Source: Coffea arabica (Eukaryota > Streptophyta > Magnoliopsida > Gentianales > Rubiaceae). From it: a stretch of 64,000 nt of DNA. Under the pieces are notes generated by a model. It worked only from the letters and a program-made list of their open reading frames with translations. It was not told the origin of the DNA and ran no database searches. The position numbers were made by a program, and so were the translations under genes. Each line of letters begins with the position of its first letter. Position 1 is the stretch's first letter. Where the stretch lies: contig NC_092323.1 in assembly GCF_036785885.1 (NCBI RefSeq), positions 13,090,501-13,154,500 on the forward strand. The letters are read 5' to 3'. Positions 45,843 to 57,530 of this stretch are shown here, piece after piece.

Positions 45843-48800
45843 ATGGGCTCTGTAGAAACCACGAAAAAACCTCATGCAGTTTTGGTTCCATATCCATCTC
45901 AAGGCCATGTTACCCCATTAATGAGACTTGCCAAGCTTTTGCACGCAAAAGGGTTCCATATAACCTTTGTCAACACTGAATTTAACCACAAACGTTTGAT
46001 CCGATCGAAAGGGCCGGAGTCAGTTAAAGGGTTCGATGATTTCAGGTTTGAGACTATCCCTGATGGGATGCCACCGTCAGATAAAGATGCAACTCAAGAC
46101 GTGCCTCGGCTCTGTGATTCTGTCAGAAAAAATTGTTTGGTTCCTTTTAAGGAGCTGTTGATTAAGCTGAACTCGTCTTCCGGAGTGCCTCCTGTTAGCT
46201 GCGTCATTTCTGATGGTGTCATGAGCTTCAGTATCAAAGCTGCCGAAGATTTGGGCATCCCTGAAGTTCAATTCTGGACGGCTTCTGCTTGCTCTTTCAT
46301 TGGATATTTGCACTACAGAGAGCTCATCAGGAGAGGGATTTTTCCATTCAAAAGTAAGTTCTATAAACTTCTTTCTTCTCCATGTCTTTTTCTCTTGTTT
46401 ATGAGACCTGTAGTGTCACCGTCTTCGACATCCCAGCTTAATTGGTATGGCTAAGCAATTTTAGGATCTCTTCCTTTTATCGTCTTACTTCTATTTTTGC
46501 ACTGTCTTAATTATGACAGTGTTGAAAAGTAAGGTGACCATGGCTCAAGTCTTGACCCGGATGTGATCCGTTTTGAGTTGGGTTTGAAGATGTTTAATTT
46601 TGATTACCCAAATTCAGCCCTGAATTATCCGCTCAACCATTCTAATAAAATTGATCGAATATACTTTAAAAAAAAAAATTGTTGATCGAGTATGAATATT
46701 GTTATTTTTATCATATTAGGGCTCAAATCCGACTAAACTTGTTAACACGTGTTTGGTCAATGAGCGAGTGGTCCATAAAAGGGGTGGTGTTTATTTCTTG
46801 CAATTTAATTTGAAAATAATATTTAACTATAGGGGTACAATAGATATAAATATGTGCATTCACCTAACACATTAGGTATAATTTAAATAAATTCTAGGTG
46901 CACTGACCGGTAGCATCTGTTAGAAAAATTCTGTTAATTTTATATGCATTAGTTTTTTTTTTGTCCAAATATGCATTAGTTATGTTATAAAATTTTATTT
47001 TACCGTTTCATTAAGTAACAGCTACATTTTTAAGATACGTACAAAACTAACATACGTAATACTTACTTGGCCAAGTACGGCACGGATCATAGGAGAGATT
47101 TTATTGATTGAAAAAAACAAACAAACGAAAAATGGAAGAGGGGGATGAGGGGGACTCATGAAAGATTCTGGAGTTGGCCTACTTTTTTTGTTTTTTAGTA
47201 ATCATAGAAAATTCGCCCATTGAAACTAGGTCCAGATTTGTGGCCAAAATGTTTATTGCTTTTCTGCAATGATTAGTGTACTAAACCGAGGCCGATTGAC
47301 CTCATGCCATGCATGAGAAAACAAATAGAGCACAGAACCTTCAACCAGAGGTCCAATGCCAAATTGCCAAGTGCTTCTTTCTTTATGGTCTATTATTCTT
47401 TTATGTTTAAAGTGTTTTGATTTGTAAAGGGGATGACTAAGAGTGTGTAAAATCAAAAAATTTCGATTTATCGATCGAATTCGAATTGAATTCGAAATTT
47501 TTCAAATCGGTAATTTGAAATTCGGAATTGAAATAGGGTATTTTGATTTCGAATTATACGAATTTGGTTCGAATTCGGTAATAGGATTTTTCAAATTCGA
47601 AATTTCGATTTTGAATTCACAATTCGAAATTGAAATTAAAATTGGAATTCAGAATTACTATTTTGATTTCAAATTCATTTTTCATATATATATAATATTA
47701 TATATATATGTAATATAACATTTATATTATAATAATAATTTTTATTTTCATATCGATTTCAAATTCATTTTTATTTAAATATATAATATTTTTATATATA
47801 TATGTAATATAACATTTATATAATAATAATAATTTTTATAGTCCTGAATTTGGTGAAATCGGAATTTATTGAATTCTGAATTAAATTTGGAACGAATTCG
47901 AATTCGGAGTTGATGAATTTGAAATCGAATTCGGTCGGAAATTCTGATACCAAAATTTTGAAAAATTTTGATTTCAAAATTCCGAATTATCGATTTTGAT
48001 TCTAATTCACACCCCTAGGGATGACAATTAACGTGCAGGCCACTAAACTATTCACTTTGCATGGTTTTAGTCCTTCAACTATAGGTTGTCGCAAATGAAT
48101 CCTTGAACAAAAAAAAGTTTAGTTTAAGGACTTCCGTCAATTGTGGGTGTTAAATGTAACGGAATTAGGGACAAAACCTACCAAACAAAAAAATTAACCC
48201 ATGATTTGATTAAAAACCAGCCATATTAAGTCAACTAACAACATGAAATTTAATGTTTCCTCGTCTTTTTTCATCTTCCATCTTTTTTACCCCTAATTAG
48301 GCTGTTTTCATGGATTGATTTTTGTTTGGTTGGCTTTACCCCTAATTCTGTCATATCTAATGACCAAAATTGACAGAAATCCTTAAAATAAACTTTTTTT
48401 TTATTTAAAGGCTTGTTTGTAACAATTTATAGCTGAGAGGTCAAAATCGTAGAGAGGCGATAGTTTAGGGGCTGTCCAAAGAGTTCGCTCTCTCTAATAT
48501 ATATATGCTGTTGCTTGGAAATATAAAAAAACATGATAGAAGTTTGGGTTGGACCATGCACTGGGGATTGATGCGAATGGAGCAGATTTTCGAGTTTCGA
48601 GGAGAAAATTTTGTTTAGACGTGTGACAGGGCGATGCTTTTGCAGGATGAGGGGTTCTCTTTAATTTTATTTTATTAAGACACTAAATCTTGCAATAGAA
48701 AAGGAGATGATGAGGCTACCGAGTCACAACCAGGATTTTCATGGTTACCTGACGAATGTCATACCAAGTGAAGAAAGAGTTGCAGGTAGGAAAACTGTGG

Positions 48801-51464
48801 ACTAATTAGGAAAAACCTTTTTTAAACAAAGAAAAAATGGGAAAAAAAGTAGGTATAATATCATAAACTTCCCTAAAGATTTCTCATGTAGTACTTGGTA
48901 TTCTTGAGATTTCAATATCTCACCTACCTTTCTTTTTTTTTTTTTCTCAAACGATAGAGGTATCTCACCTACTTTTTTTTAATTAAAAATTTTTGTAACG
49001 TATTAGCCTTCTTGCGAGAAATCAACATTAAAAAACTGCATATCGCACGAGAGATGATATTTTAGCTTCACTATTACCTTTATTTATCCTATTAATTATG
49101 AAGCTTACGATAGAAATAAAAATTAAAATAAGGCTAAAAGGTAAATGTAAAAACAAAATAAGTAGTAGGTTTTGACCCCTCTCGCCCCCTTCCCAAAAAA
49201 AGAGAAGACAAGAAACAGCATAGAATGTTTCTAAATATTTGGTTACAAAGTAATTCTTAAACTAATATTTTCAATAATTTTTTTTATAATGAAAATATTA
49301 ATTTACTTTTAATTGCAACTTACATAACATCATTTATTAGAATGCACTTTCTAAAAATATTTGCCTGCCTTCTACAAATTCGACTGATAAAATTCTCCAG
49401 GGTGTTAATTATTTACTAAAATTCTTCAAGTGACCAACTATAGACTAAACTCGGGCAACAGTTGGAGACACAGAGAAATACAAACCAATATGGAATGTCA
49501 ATTTGGTTATTTTTTGACCATAATTTTTTTTGTTTAAAAGTTTTTTCTTCCTTTTGGATTTTTTTTTGGTAAAACAATAGTTATTGATAGTGCAAGGATA
49601 ATGTCGTTAGTTGATGACATTTCATGAAATATCTAGACATTTCAAACTAATGAGGTAAGGAATATTTTGAAAATTTCATGGATGATAAGCAATGACAGAG
49701 CCACCCTGTAATGAAGGATGGGCAATTGTCGTCCCTCAATTTTGTAAAAATTAAATAGTAGGCTTGAAAGGTTTGAAAGTTTTTTTCTTATAATTGTAAC
49801 CCCTAAATTTTGGAAAATACAATTTTTGCTTTACATTGCCCCTTATATGTTGAAAAATCCCAATCTCCCCAAACATAACCCCCCCAAAAAATATTAGTAT
49901 TTTCTTCTAGACATCTCTCCGTCGGTGAAATTGTTTTGAAGCTATTAACATACAAAATTGAATAGGATATGGAAAATAAATAACGTTAGAAAGTTAAAAC
50001 TTGAAAATTGAAAATAAAATACAATCTTAATGTAAGCTACTTTTTTTTACATAACAATAATATCAATTTAGGAATGCAGTACGGTCCTGACTCTACCATT
50101 AATGCTAAGTGATATTACAAAAAAACCTTAAAGAAGATTTCTGAAATTATCACAGAAAGAGAGATAGGATTGCAATATGTCAAGTAACTCCTTCAATTAG
50201 ATCTACTGAGATGGGCTTCCACATGAGCAAGTAAATATGAGCAGTGATAAGTTGTTGATACTAAAACTAATGATACATAGTAGCTGTCGTAAACAACAGA
50301 AGCAGTCTTTCTAATTTTTCTTCTTTCTTTTACCATTTTCATTAACTCGTCAACAACCTTGGTAGATAATCCTATATGAATTTTCTGAAACACAGATACT
50401 AAAAGGAATAAAACTTGATAAGGATCGTTGTTCAAATGTTTGAATTTTGATTTTGATTGCTTGACAGCCTTCATAATTGTTCCTCAATCTTAAAAAATGG
50501 TTTTTCGTTTTTCTATCTAGATGACAATTACCTTACAGATGGTACTCTTGATAAGCCTGTTGATTGGATTTGTGGCATGAGCAATGTAAAATTCAGGGAC
50601 CTTCCAAGCTTTTTAAGAACAACAGATCCCAATGACATTATGTTTGATTTCATGGGAGAGGAAGCACAGAGTTGTCTGAAAGCTCCAGCAATAATCTTCA
50701 ATGCCTTCGATGAATTTGAAAAAGAAGCATTGGAGGCAGTCATTTCGAAGTTCAATTTCCCAAATATTTATACAATAGGCCCTCTAAAGTTATTAACCAG
50801 GCACATTGTTCCCGAAAGCCAAGTCAATTCCTTGAATTCAAGTTTATGGAAGCCTAACTCGAAAGTTTTCGAGTGGCTGGATCAAAGAGCACCAAACTCA
50901 GTTGTTTATGTTAATTATGGAAGTGTAACAACCATGACTGACCATCATTTCAAAGAATTTGCTTGGGGACTTGCTAACAGCAGGCAACAGTTCTTGTGGA
51001 TTGTGCGGCCTGATGTAGTGCAGGGAGGAGAATCAGCAATGCTACCTGAAGATTTCCTGGAAGAGATTCAGGATAGAGGGTTCTTAACAAGCTGGTGTGC
51101 ACAGGAGACAGTGTTGGAGCATTCAGCTGTTGGCGTATTTTTGACACACTGTGGATGGAATTCTATTATGGAAACTATTTGTGCTGGTGTGCCTGTCATC
51201 TGCTGGCCTTTCTTTGCTGATCAGCAAACTAATTGTCATTACTCTTGTGAGAAGTGGGGAATTGGAATGGAAATAAATCATGATGTGAAGCGCGATGAAG
51301 TTACAGAACTTGTACGCAAAATGATTGTGGGAGAGGAAGGGGAAAAAATGAGGTTCAACGCTAAAGAATGGAAGAAGAAAGCTGAGGAAGCAACTGAAGT
51401 AGGGGGATTATCTTACATTAACTTTGACAAGTTCATCAATGAGGCTCTTCATTACCAGGGATGA
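45843..51464 (+). CDS. UGT-6: UGT85-type UDP-glycosyltransferase, intact, with a long intron
   Basis: Exons are 45843-46353 and 50521-51464, with a 4167-bp phase-1 intron. The product is 484 residues. An in-frame ATG at 45834 would add three residues; 45843 matches the start of UGT-5. Catalytic His22 lies in SQGH and Asp124 in VISD. The PSPG box is at 362-405 ([27 protein letters not shown]). It belongs to the second clade of the cluster ([30 protein letters not shown]) and is the only complete member of that clade here. It should be a cytosolic UDP-glucose-dependent transferase; acceptor unknown. The intron is six to seven times longer than in the sister gene and holds several transposon relics. 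The splice ends are consensus (GTAAGT; CTAG). Confidence 0.92.
47438..48017. mobile_element. hAT-type MITE in the UGT-6 intron, 580 bp
   Basis: The left end TAAGAGTGTGTAAAATC pairs with the inverse of the right end (TAGGGGTGTGAATTAGAATC). An exact 8-bp duplication GGGATGAC flanks it (47430-47437 and 48018-48025). The arms are long runs of AATTCGAA-type motifs around a (TA)n centre. The open frame at 47443-47718 comes from these repeats. Confidence 0.88.
48036..48478. mobile_element. Inverted-repeat MITE in the UGT-6 intron
   Basis: The left arm (CAGGCCACTAAACTATTCAC, then TTTTAGTCCTTCAACTAT) is complementary to the right arm, which inverted reads GACAGCCCCTAAACTATCGC and GATTTTGACCTCTCAGCTAT. 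It is about 440 bp without coding content and sits just after the hAT MITE. The target-site duplication was not resolved. Confidence 0.6.
49693..50104. mobile_element. Possible hAT remnant in the UGT-6 intron
   Basis: AATGACAGAGCCACC at the left and, inverted, AATGGTAGAGTCAGGACC at the right resemble degraded hAT termini. The interior is AT-rich with C-runs and has no coding sequence. The target-site duplication is unclear. Confidence 0.35.
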
Positions 51465-52055
51465 GTTGCAAAAAATGTTTCCTCTGTGGCCTAAAAGGAA
51501 AAGATTGGCTGAAATGGCTTTGATACTCAAAATAATTCAATCACCCTTCTTCCCTCCTTTACTGCTTATCATTTTTCATTTTGGTCTATATTAGTCCTAT
51601 TCGTTTTAAACTACATCTGTATTTGGAGTTGCATGCCTTGGATTAAGAAGAACATTGCAATTAGAACGTTCCATAAAGCGTCAATTTTTCTTTTTTTTTT
51701 CGTTTTCTTAGCTACAATATCTGTTAATTGCTCATCATGAAATTGAAGAAAACACCAACAGGACATAATGAAGACAGATATGTAAAAAGTACACAGACCA
51801 CGAAGTAACATCACGATTTCTACTGGTAACAATTTTTATAAAATCTTACGTAGTTTAGCACCTAAACTGCAAATCTTGAGTGCAAATGTGCCATGTTTCA
51901 CTTTTTCATAATCACACCTTGAAGCTACCAAATTAACTTTGGTCGTTCCTATTATTAAATTTTTGACAGCCTCTGCTTGGTGCTATATGGGTCATCTTCA
52001 ATCAATAAGCTCAGAGACAGAATAATCTAATGAAAGGGTGCTTCCTACAAGTTCC
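51465..52055. other. 3' flank of UGT-6
   Basis: This is a more diverged relative of the UGT-5 downstream flank (GGAGTTGCATGCCTTGGATT at 51626; AGCTCAGAGACAGA at 52009). No gene is seen. Homology breaks near 52055, at the start of the unidentified terminal-exon-like stretch. Confidence 0.55.
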
Positions 52056-52490
52056 TCTTGTATCTGATCCAGCATACAGATATCACAGGATTACTAGATT
52101 CATCAGTATTGATTTTATGCATACCCTGCCCGAGCTCGCACGAGTTGACAGAGGATCTGAGTATCTACACTTCACCAATTGTCCTGTTCTGCGGAAGAAG
52201 GACCAACAATAGAAAAAAAAAAGAAGGTTAAACAAGATCAATCAGTGAAATAAAGACTATGGACTATTCCATTTGGATGTTAAATTAGAGATTTGGAAGG
52301 TCTATATAATTTTCAGTGAAACGGTTACATTTGGTTGGTGCATTTGATTTAGGTTTTGGTGTGAAAATGTACCAACCTAATATTCTTGTATATTTTGTAT
52401 TGTGGATTTTTTTTTCCAGCGGGGAGAGGTATTTTATACTTTTATATTGTCGATTTGTGTATAAACTTTAAAACAGTATTATACTTAGAT
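52056..52490 (+). pseudogene. Unidentified terminal-exon-like fragment with 3'UTR-like tail
   Basis: The frame ending at 52212 reads like real protein: DPAYRYHRITRFISIDFMHT, then PELARVDRGSEYLHF and CPVLRKKDQQ, then a stop. The 250 bp after it are T-rich and resemble a 3'UTR. I do not recognise the family. The stretch begins where homology to the UGT flank stops, and the next segment is the HAD 3' end, so it is probably a gene piece moved here. Confidence 0.4.
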
Positions 52491-52499
52491 TAGGTAACC

Positions 52500-53110
52500 A
52501 TACTATCACCAAGCTCCAAAATGTTCTTTCTCTAACTTCATAACCATTTTGCGTGTTTCAATGCAGATTAAAGGACTTAGAGAATTTTCTTCAGATTGTT
52601 GTCGCTGGTCATTGGCTCTGCACAGCTTGCACTGCCAATGGCCAGATCAGTTTGGATTTTTTCACACGACTGGTAACATATACTATTATTGAAAAGGCCA
52701 ATATCCTAGTTTCGATATTCATTCATTTTGAAGTCCTTACAATAAAATGCATGGTTGAATTCTATCTCTTCATTCTAATATACTACACACTACCCAAGTT
52801 ATTAACCTGCAAGATATGGAACCAAAGTGATTGATTGTACATGCATGTACAGCATGCACATAAATCAACATGCAAGATTGCATATGAAATGTTAGACATA
52901 TAACTAGAATTTGGCAAAATTCATTTCTACTTTCTATGGTTATGAGTAGTTTTTCACCATGTCGGTGCAAACCAAGCTTGTTAATCCAAGCCTGTTAGCT
53001 GTTATCATGCTTTTAATTTGTCCTGTTGCTTTTATACTTACTAGTTACTAATAATAATTAAGTACCTAGTGATGCAATAGAAGTTTTTCATGTGTATGTA
53101 TTGAAACTAA
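52500..53110 (+). pseudogene. Detached 3' end of a HAD hydrolase gene
   Basis: The sequence matches the end of the HAD gene at 6565-7330: the last part of intron 10 (CTATCACCAAGCTCC), an AG acceptor ending at 52565, then an exon reading RLKDLENFLQIVVAG against RLKDLEILLQSFVPAN. The 3' flank (TTGCACTGCC, CATGCAC.TAA.TCAACAT, GTGATGCAATAGA) matches too. The exon is not terminated at the same place and runs on. No earlier HAD exons are nearby, so it cannot be a gene. Divergence suggests an old duplication. Confidence 0.82.
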
Positions 53111-53129
53111 CAATTATTTGATGCAATAG

Positions 53130-54465
53130 AAGTTTTTTTTTGAATTACCTAGCTCTATGGTTGGAGTTGCATGCCTTGGAATAACAAGAACAATGCAATT
53201 AGAAAGTTTCATAAAGCATCACTTTCTTTTTTTCTTTTTTTTTGTCTTAGATACAATATCTATTAATTTCTCATCTCGAATTTGACACAATTAATAACAG
53301 GACATAATGTATACTCCTAATCAATATGATTACAATAATGTGCGAGTATGTGCCTGCTTGGCTGTCAAATTGACTGAGTGGAATCTTGACAATTAATGGG
53401 AGTGGAATAATGCAAAGTGTGAGGACCCGTAATTTTCTTAATTTCTAGGTTTTAATATCTTTTAATTATACGTTTTTCCACCTTTTCTTTATTCGAAAAA
53501 TTGTGCAAATAAATTTTATGAGTAAATATAGCTTTTAAATGATTTTTCTAGTATCGGTTAGTTTTTGAGAAAATTAAGAATATATTATGGACGTGGGACC
53601 CACTAGTGCGAAAAATTCGGCCAATTAGGTTAAATTCCGGATACTGTGTAAAATTTATCGGGTGTTAAGAGATAAGTAGAGTGTGTGAAATGATTGATGT
53701 GAGAGAGAAAAGAAAGGATATGAATGCATTAATGGAGTGCCACGTGTCACTTGGTGATTGGTTTTGACTTAAGAACACTATTCACTTTTTTTGACTTTTG
53801 ACCAAAATTGGTTAAATATCTAAAAATTTCACAAAAAATCACCATTTTCTTTCACCTTGTGGCCGGCCCTCTCTCTTGCCAAGAAGGAAGAAAAAAGTTC
53901 AGATGTGAATGTTTGCGTGCTCTTTCGGTTGGGTTCTGACGGGTCGGTTACTATCATGACCGACTCCGGATTTCATTTTTCTTATTTTGGGTTATTTTTC
54001 CATTTTGACTTGTTTACGCTCGTTTGTAAGTTCCGGATCGCAATAGATAGTTCTAGTCTGCATCGTTAGTCCTGGCGAGAGTTGGGCAGGCAGCCCGCTA
54101 ACCCCTTTGGTTCGCCTTAGGGGAAAGTGGGGCTGTTACACAAAGAACCTGAATAGTAATTGCTTCAATGATCAATTACTTGTCTTCTTGGAAACCATCT
54201 CTATCATAGAATTCATTTCAATTTAGCTACGTCTTGTTAAGTATTTTCTGTTACTAAAGGAAGACACGTAAAAACGTTGACAGGTCAAGATTTGAAGTAA
54301 CGTCATGATTTCAACTGGCAATAATCCTTGCGAAATGCTACACTTAATTTGGCACCTCAGCTGCAAATCTTCAATGTGAATATGCCATGTTATTAAATTT
54401 TTTACAGCCCCTGATTGTGGCTTTATGGGTTGTCTTGTCTTCAACTTCACAGAGACAGAGGCAAT

Positions 54466-54504
<39 letters not shown>

Positions 54505-54989
54505 TTTTTTAAAAAACAAAGAGGCAATCTGATTTAAAGGTACGTCCTACAAGTTCATATACTAGTGGAAAATAAAAAAGATACTAACTTGTGGAAAGTT
54601 ACAATGAATCTTACTGCACATACTAATTTAATGTAATGTTGTTGCATTAATTGCAACATGGACATCTAGAAAAATGGCAATGAATCAGCTTCAAGTTTGA
54701 GTTTCGAGTACGCACTGAAGGAATTAGCAATTGGTTAAAATATACAACAAAATTCAAGTTATATTTCAAATGAAACAAATATGCTTAAGATTAATTTTTT
54801 TCTTCACTTTTGTACACTATAAACTTTAAATTTCTGTATGATTTTTCATTTTCATAAATCACAAGGCGCAGATGCAGCATTTCCAGTCCAACCATGGGTT
54901 CCAACAGAAACAATGAAATAGATTTTGTTGTCAAAGTCGTATATTAGTTTGGAAAACTTAAGGTTGATTGCATTTTATTCCCTTGAAAT
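53130..54989. repeat. Second copy of the UGT-5 downstream flank
   Basis: The segment aligns with 43510-45085, apart from the solo LTR at 53418 and the missing MITE. It lies after UGT-6 and the HAD fragment, not after a UGT gene, so a UGT copy may have been lost or the flank moved alone. Confidence 0.82.
53418..54140. mobile_element. Solo LTR of an LTR retrotransposon (probably Ty3/Gypsy), 723 bp
   Basis: The element begins TGTGAGGACCCG and ends GGGGCTGTTACA, so it has TG...CA ends with TGT/ACA inverted tips. CAAAG flanks both sides as a 5-bp target-site duplication. The duplicate segment at 44282 has no insertion. There is no internal region, so it is a single LTR left after recombination between the two LTRs. 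It postdates the duplication of the flank and is relatively young. The GAGGACCCG start favours Gypsy. Confidence 0.85.
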
Positions 54990-55660
54990 AATTTAGACTA
55001 TTTTTAAACATTAAAAAAAATTTAGACTATTTTTTAGGATACCTTTTAGAGTACATTTTAAAATTTTTTATAGTAGTTGAAAAACTAGTATTTGAAAAAC
55101 TCCTAGATCCAAACTAGTGTTAGTTAATAGAGGGAATTGAGCTGTGCTTACTGCTACATCTTTAGCCCACTTTTTGTATATAAATAGAGGATTGATTGTA
55201 TCTTAGGCAGCGATGATTTGAGTTGTAATAACTTCTCTTCTCTGAAATAATAAAATCTTCCCATTCTCCCTCAACCTCTTCTCTGATACTTACCTCTTTC
55301 TTAGTTCTCACTTCTTCTACTTTCTCCCTAAACTCTCTTTTTTAAACCAGATCATTACATATGTGTCCTATAATATAATATTTAATATTTTAGTTTAGTA
55401 TTAGTGAGTAATATTTAGTATAATATTTTACTAGCAATGAGCACTAGTTTTTGATGTTAATGTGTTTATTAATCTATTTTTTTTAAGATATGTGTCCTAT
55501 AATATAATATAATATTTTAGTTTAGTAGTAATGAGGAGTGAGCACTAGTTTTGCATATTAATGTTTTTGGATATTTGGATGTTAATGCATTTTTAAGATA
55601 TTTGGATATTTAAAAAAAAAGATATTTGGATATTAATGTATTTGTTAATTTATTTTTAAG
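54990..55660. repeat. Repeat-rich stretch with a possible Copia LTR relic and short tandem repeats
   Basis: 55118-55359 has LTR-like layout: TGTTAG start, TATAAATAG, an AATAAAA signal and an ATTACA end. No matching target-site duplication was found, so the Copia call is weak. 55360-55560 holds two copies, about 127 bp apart, of a unit starting ATATGTGTCCTATAATATAA. 55565-55650 repeats ATATTTGGATAT-type runs. No gene is seen. Confidence 0.4.
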
Positions 55661-56715
55661 ATATATGTTGGGCTATTGTTGGATTGGAAGCAATTTCTTC
55701 ATAGTATAAAGCTCTCCACCTTGAAGAGGAGCACCAGTCATTGTCTATACAGGATGCTGTCAACTGCATTAGAGACTACTACTATAGCATGCAAGTACCC
55801 GACGATGTGAAGGAAGACGCATGCTCTTATCAATGGGTATTTGAATAAGCCGGTGCTCAGGGATATTAGGTTTGTTTGTATTGAGATGATTTCAAGTAAA
55901 ATAATTTGTTTCACAAATTTTAACCACCTTTTTATTTTCTCAATCACCTTTTTATCTCACATACATCACATTACAAAAAATGCTACAGTAATTATCTCAA
56001 ATAAATCATCCAAATAAACTCCTATTCAAACAAATCCATTGTTTGAATGAGGATTATCCATGGGATCGTGCCAACAGGAGGTGTAATCCACCTCAAAATG
56101 TAAGTTTGTTCTAGTTAATGTTTTGTGTAATTTTTTTAAAAATAGCTAATTCTGAATAAAAATGTTTGAATTTTTGTCTTTACAGACAAAGCGATTCTTT
56201 GCAAGAAGTTTTATAGAGCCAAACACAAAGGAAGAAGTCAATTCGACACTCTCACAATTTCCTCTTACTGGTGTAGTGCATGTCTATCCAAGCCTCATCC
56301 GTCTCAAGGGAGAGGTTAGGAAAAGAATCAACTAAAATTAAGTACAAGCACAATCATGTGTTTTGATGTAAAATTGAATGTTATTGCATCATAGGACATT
56401 TATCATGGACCAATAGAGGAGGAAAATTATGTGGGACTTCATGCAATTTTGTTGACGGGGTTTTGGGTCGAAGATGGGGTTGAGATATTTCAATTCAAGA
56501 ATTCATGGGGTACTGGTTTTAGACACAATGGGATCGGAAAAATTAGGAGACAGCTCGTCTCCAAGATAATGTTCCCTGTGGATATATTTTGGTGTGATAG
56601 GGGAGTAAAATCCTACCAAGTAGGCCTTTCCAAAGGTAAGGAAGAAGACAAAGATGGGGATGGAAATAAAGGAAACAAAAGAAGCGGCGAAGGGGGAAAA
56701 CCTAGTGCTTCCTAA
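55661..56715 (+). pseudogene. Papain-like cysteine protease (C1A) pseudogene, mature domain only
   Basis: Exon-like blocks read in order: CWAIVGLEAISS at 55666 (the CWA around the catalytic Cys), SLSIQDAVNCI at 55738, NEDYPWDRANRRCNPPQN (to about 56100), TKRFFARSFIEPN...LIRLKGE (about 56188-56312), and DIYHGPIEEENYVGLHAILL with FKNSWGTGF (about 56395-56570), giving the catalytic His and Asn. The last block continues into a Lys/Gly-rich tail ending at 56713-56715. In-frame stops interrupt the first block (TAG at 55702; TAA near 55850). No signal peptide or prodomain exon was found upstream. The family is normally a vacuolar or secreted protease. This copy looks dead, though the catalytic triad residues remain readable. 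Confidence 0.75.
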
Positions 56716-57530
56716 AAAATCAATGGCAAAGGGAGGGGGAAGCCTGGTGCTTCTTCAGCAAATGAAGCTGTGAGTTCTGCATTTTGCAGTGTATACGTCT
56801 ATTGAGCCAAAGCATATTTTAGGATGTTATTTATTTTTGATTATGTGTTGATTTTCATGAATGTTAACATGGGCTATGATAATAGGATATTTGAGGTTTT
56901 TCTTTCAAAAATAAAAACGGTTTGGGGGATACTTGTTCATATTCTGAACTCTCTTAAGTGAATTTGAAGTTTATTGTTAATTTTTAAGCTCATTACTTTC
57001 TGTCTCTGCTACTGGCGATTTGTGTTGCAGACTTAGGGGGATTGGCTTTAAGTATGAGAAATGCCAATTTTGAGAATTGTTTAACCTTTTTATGTTCCTC
57101 TGGAACTGTAGCTTATTATATTATGTAGGTTTAATTTGGGCATCTATAAACATATGCTACCTCATTGTCATAAGATTCTGATTTTTAGTCCTAGCTTTTC
57201 AGCGTTAATATTGGCAAATGATTACATGTTGATCTCAATATCTTGATCTTGTAGAATTCCAATATGGACAAGCTTAAACTAAATGTGCCAAAGTTGCCTT
57301 AACTTGAACTTAATACTTTCAGGCAGAGACTGCAAAAGAATAAGAATCATGCTTATAAAATGCCTTAACTCTTGTATACTTGTTTCCAACATGAGAGCAT
57401 AAAATGCTTGAAATGGTTATCACCACTGTGAATCTAGCCTTCTCTTCTCATGCACTACATTTTAGCAGTTCCAAAATCTGAGCAGTTTAGGAGTCTAACT
57501 TTTTGTCAAATACTTGCTATTTATTTAATG
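56716..57530. other. Flank of the protease pseudogene
   Basis: No gene is seen. A second short Gly/Lys-rich run (about 56720-56765) looks like a repeat of the protease tail region. The rest is ordinary AT-rich sequence. Confidence 0.4.

Noticed and set aside
47443-47718. Ile/Phe-rich frame in the UGT-6 intron
   Set aside because: It comes from AATTCGAA-type repeats inside the hAT MITE.
50193-50474. Minus-strand 93-residue frame in the UGT-6 intron
   Set aside because: The composition is protein-like, but I recognise no family, and it sits antisense within an intron. It is kept only as a note for a database search.
55118-55359. Second solo LTR (Copia type)
   Set aside because: The LTR-like signals are present but no target-site duplication or partner was found, so it is only mentioned within the repeat stretch.
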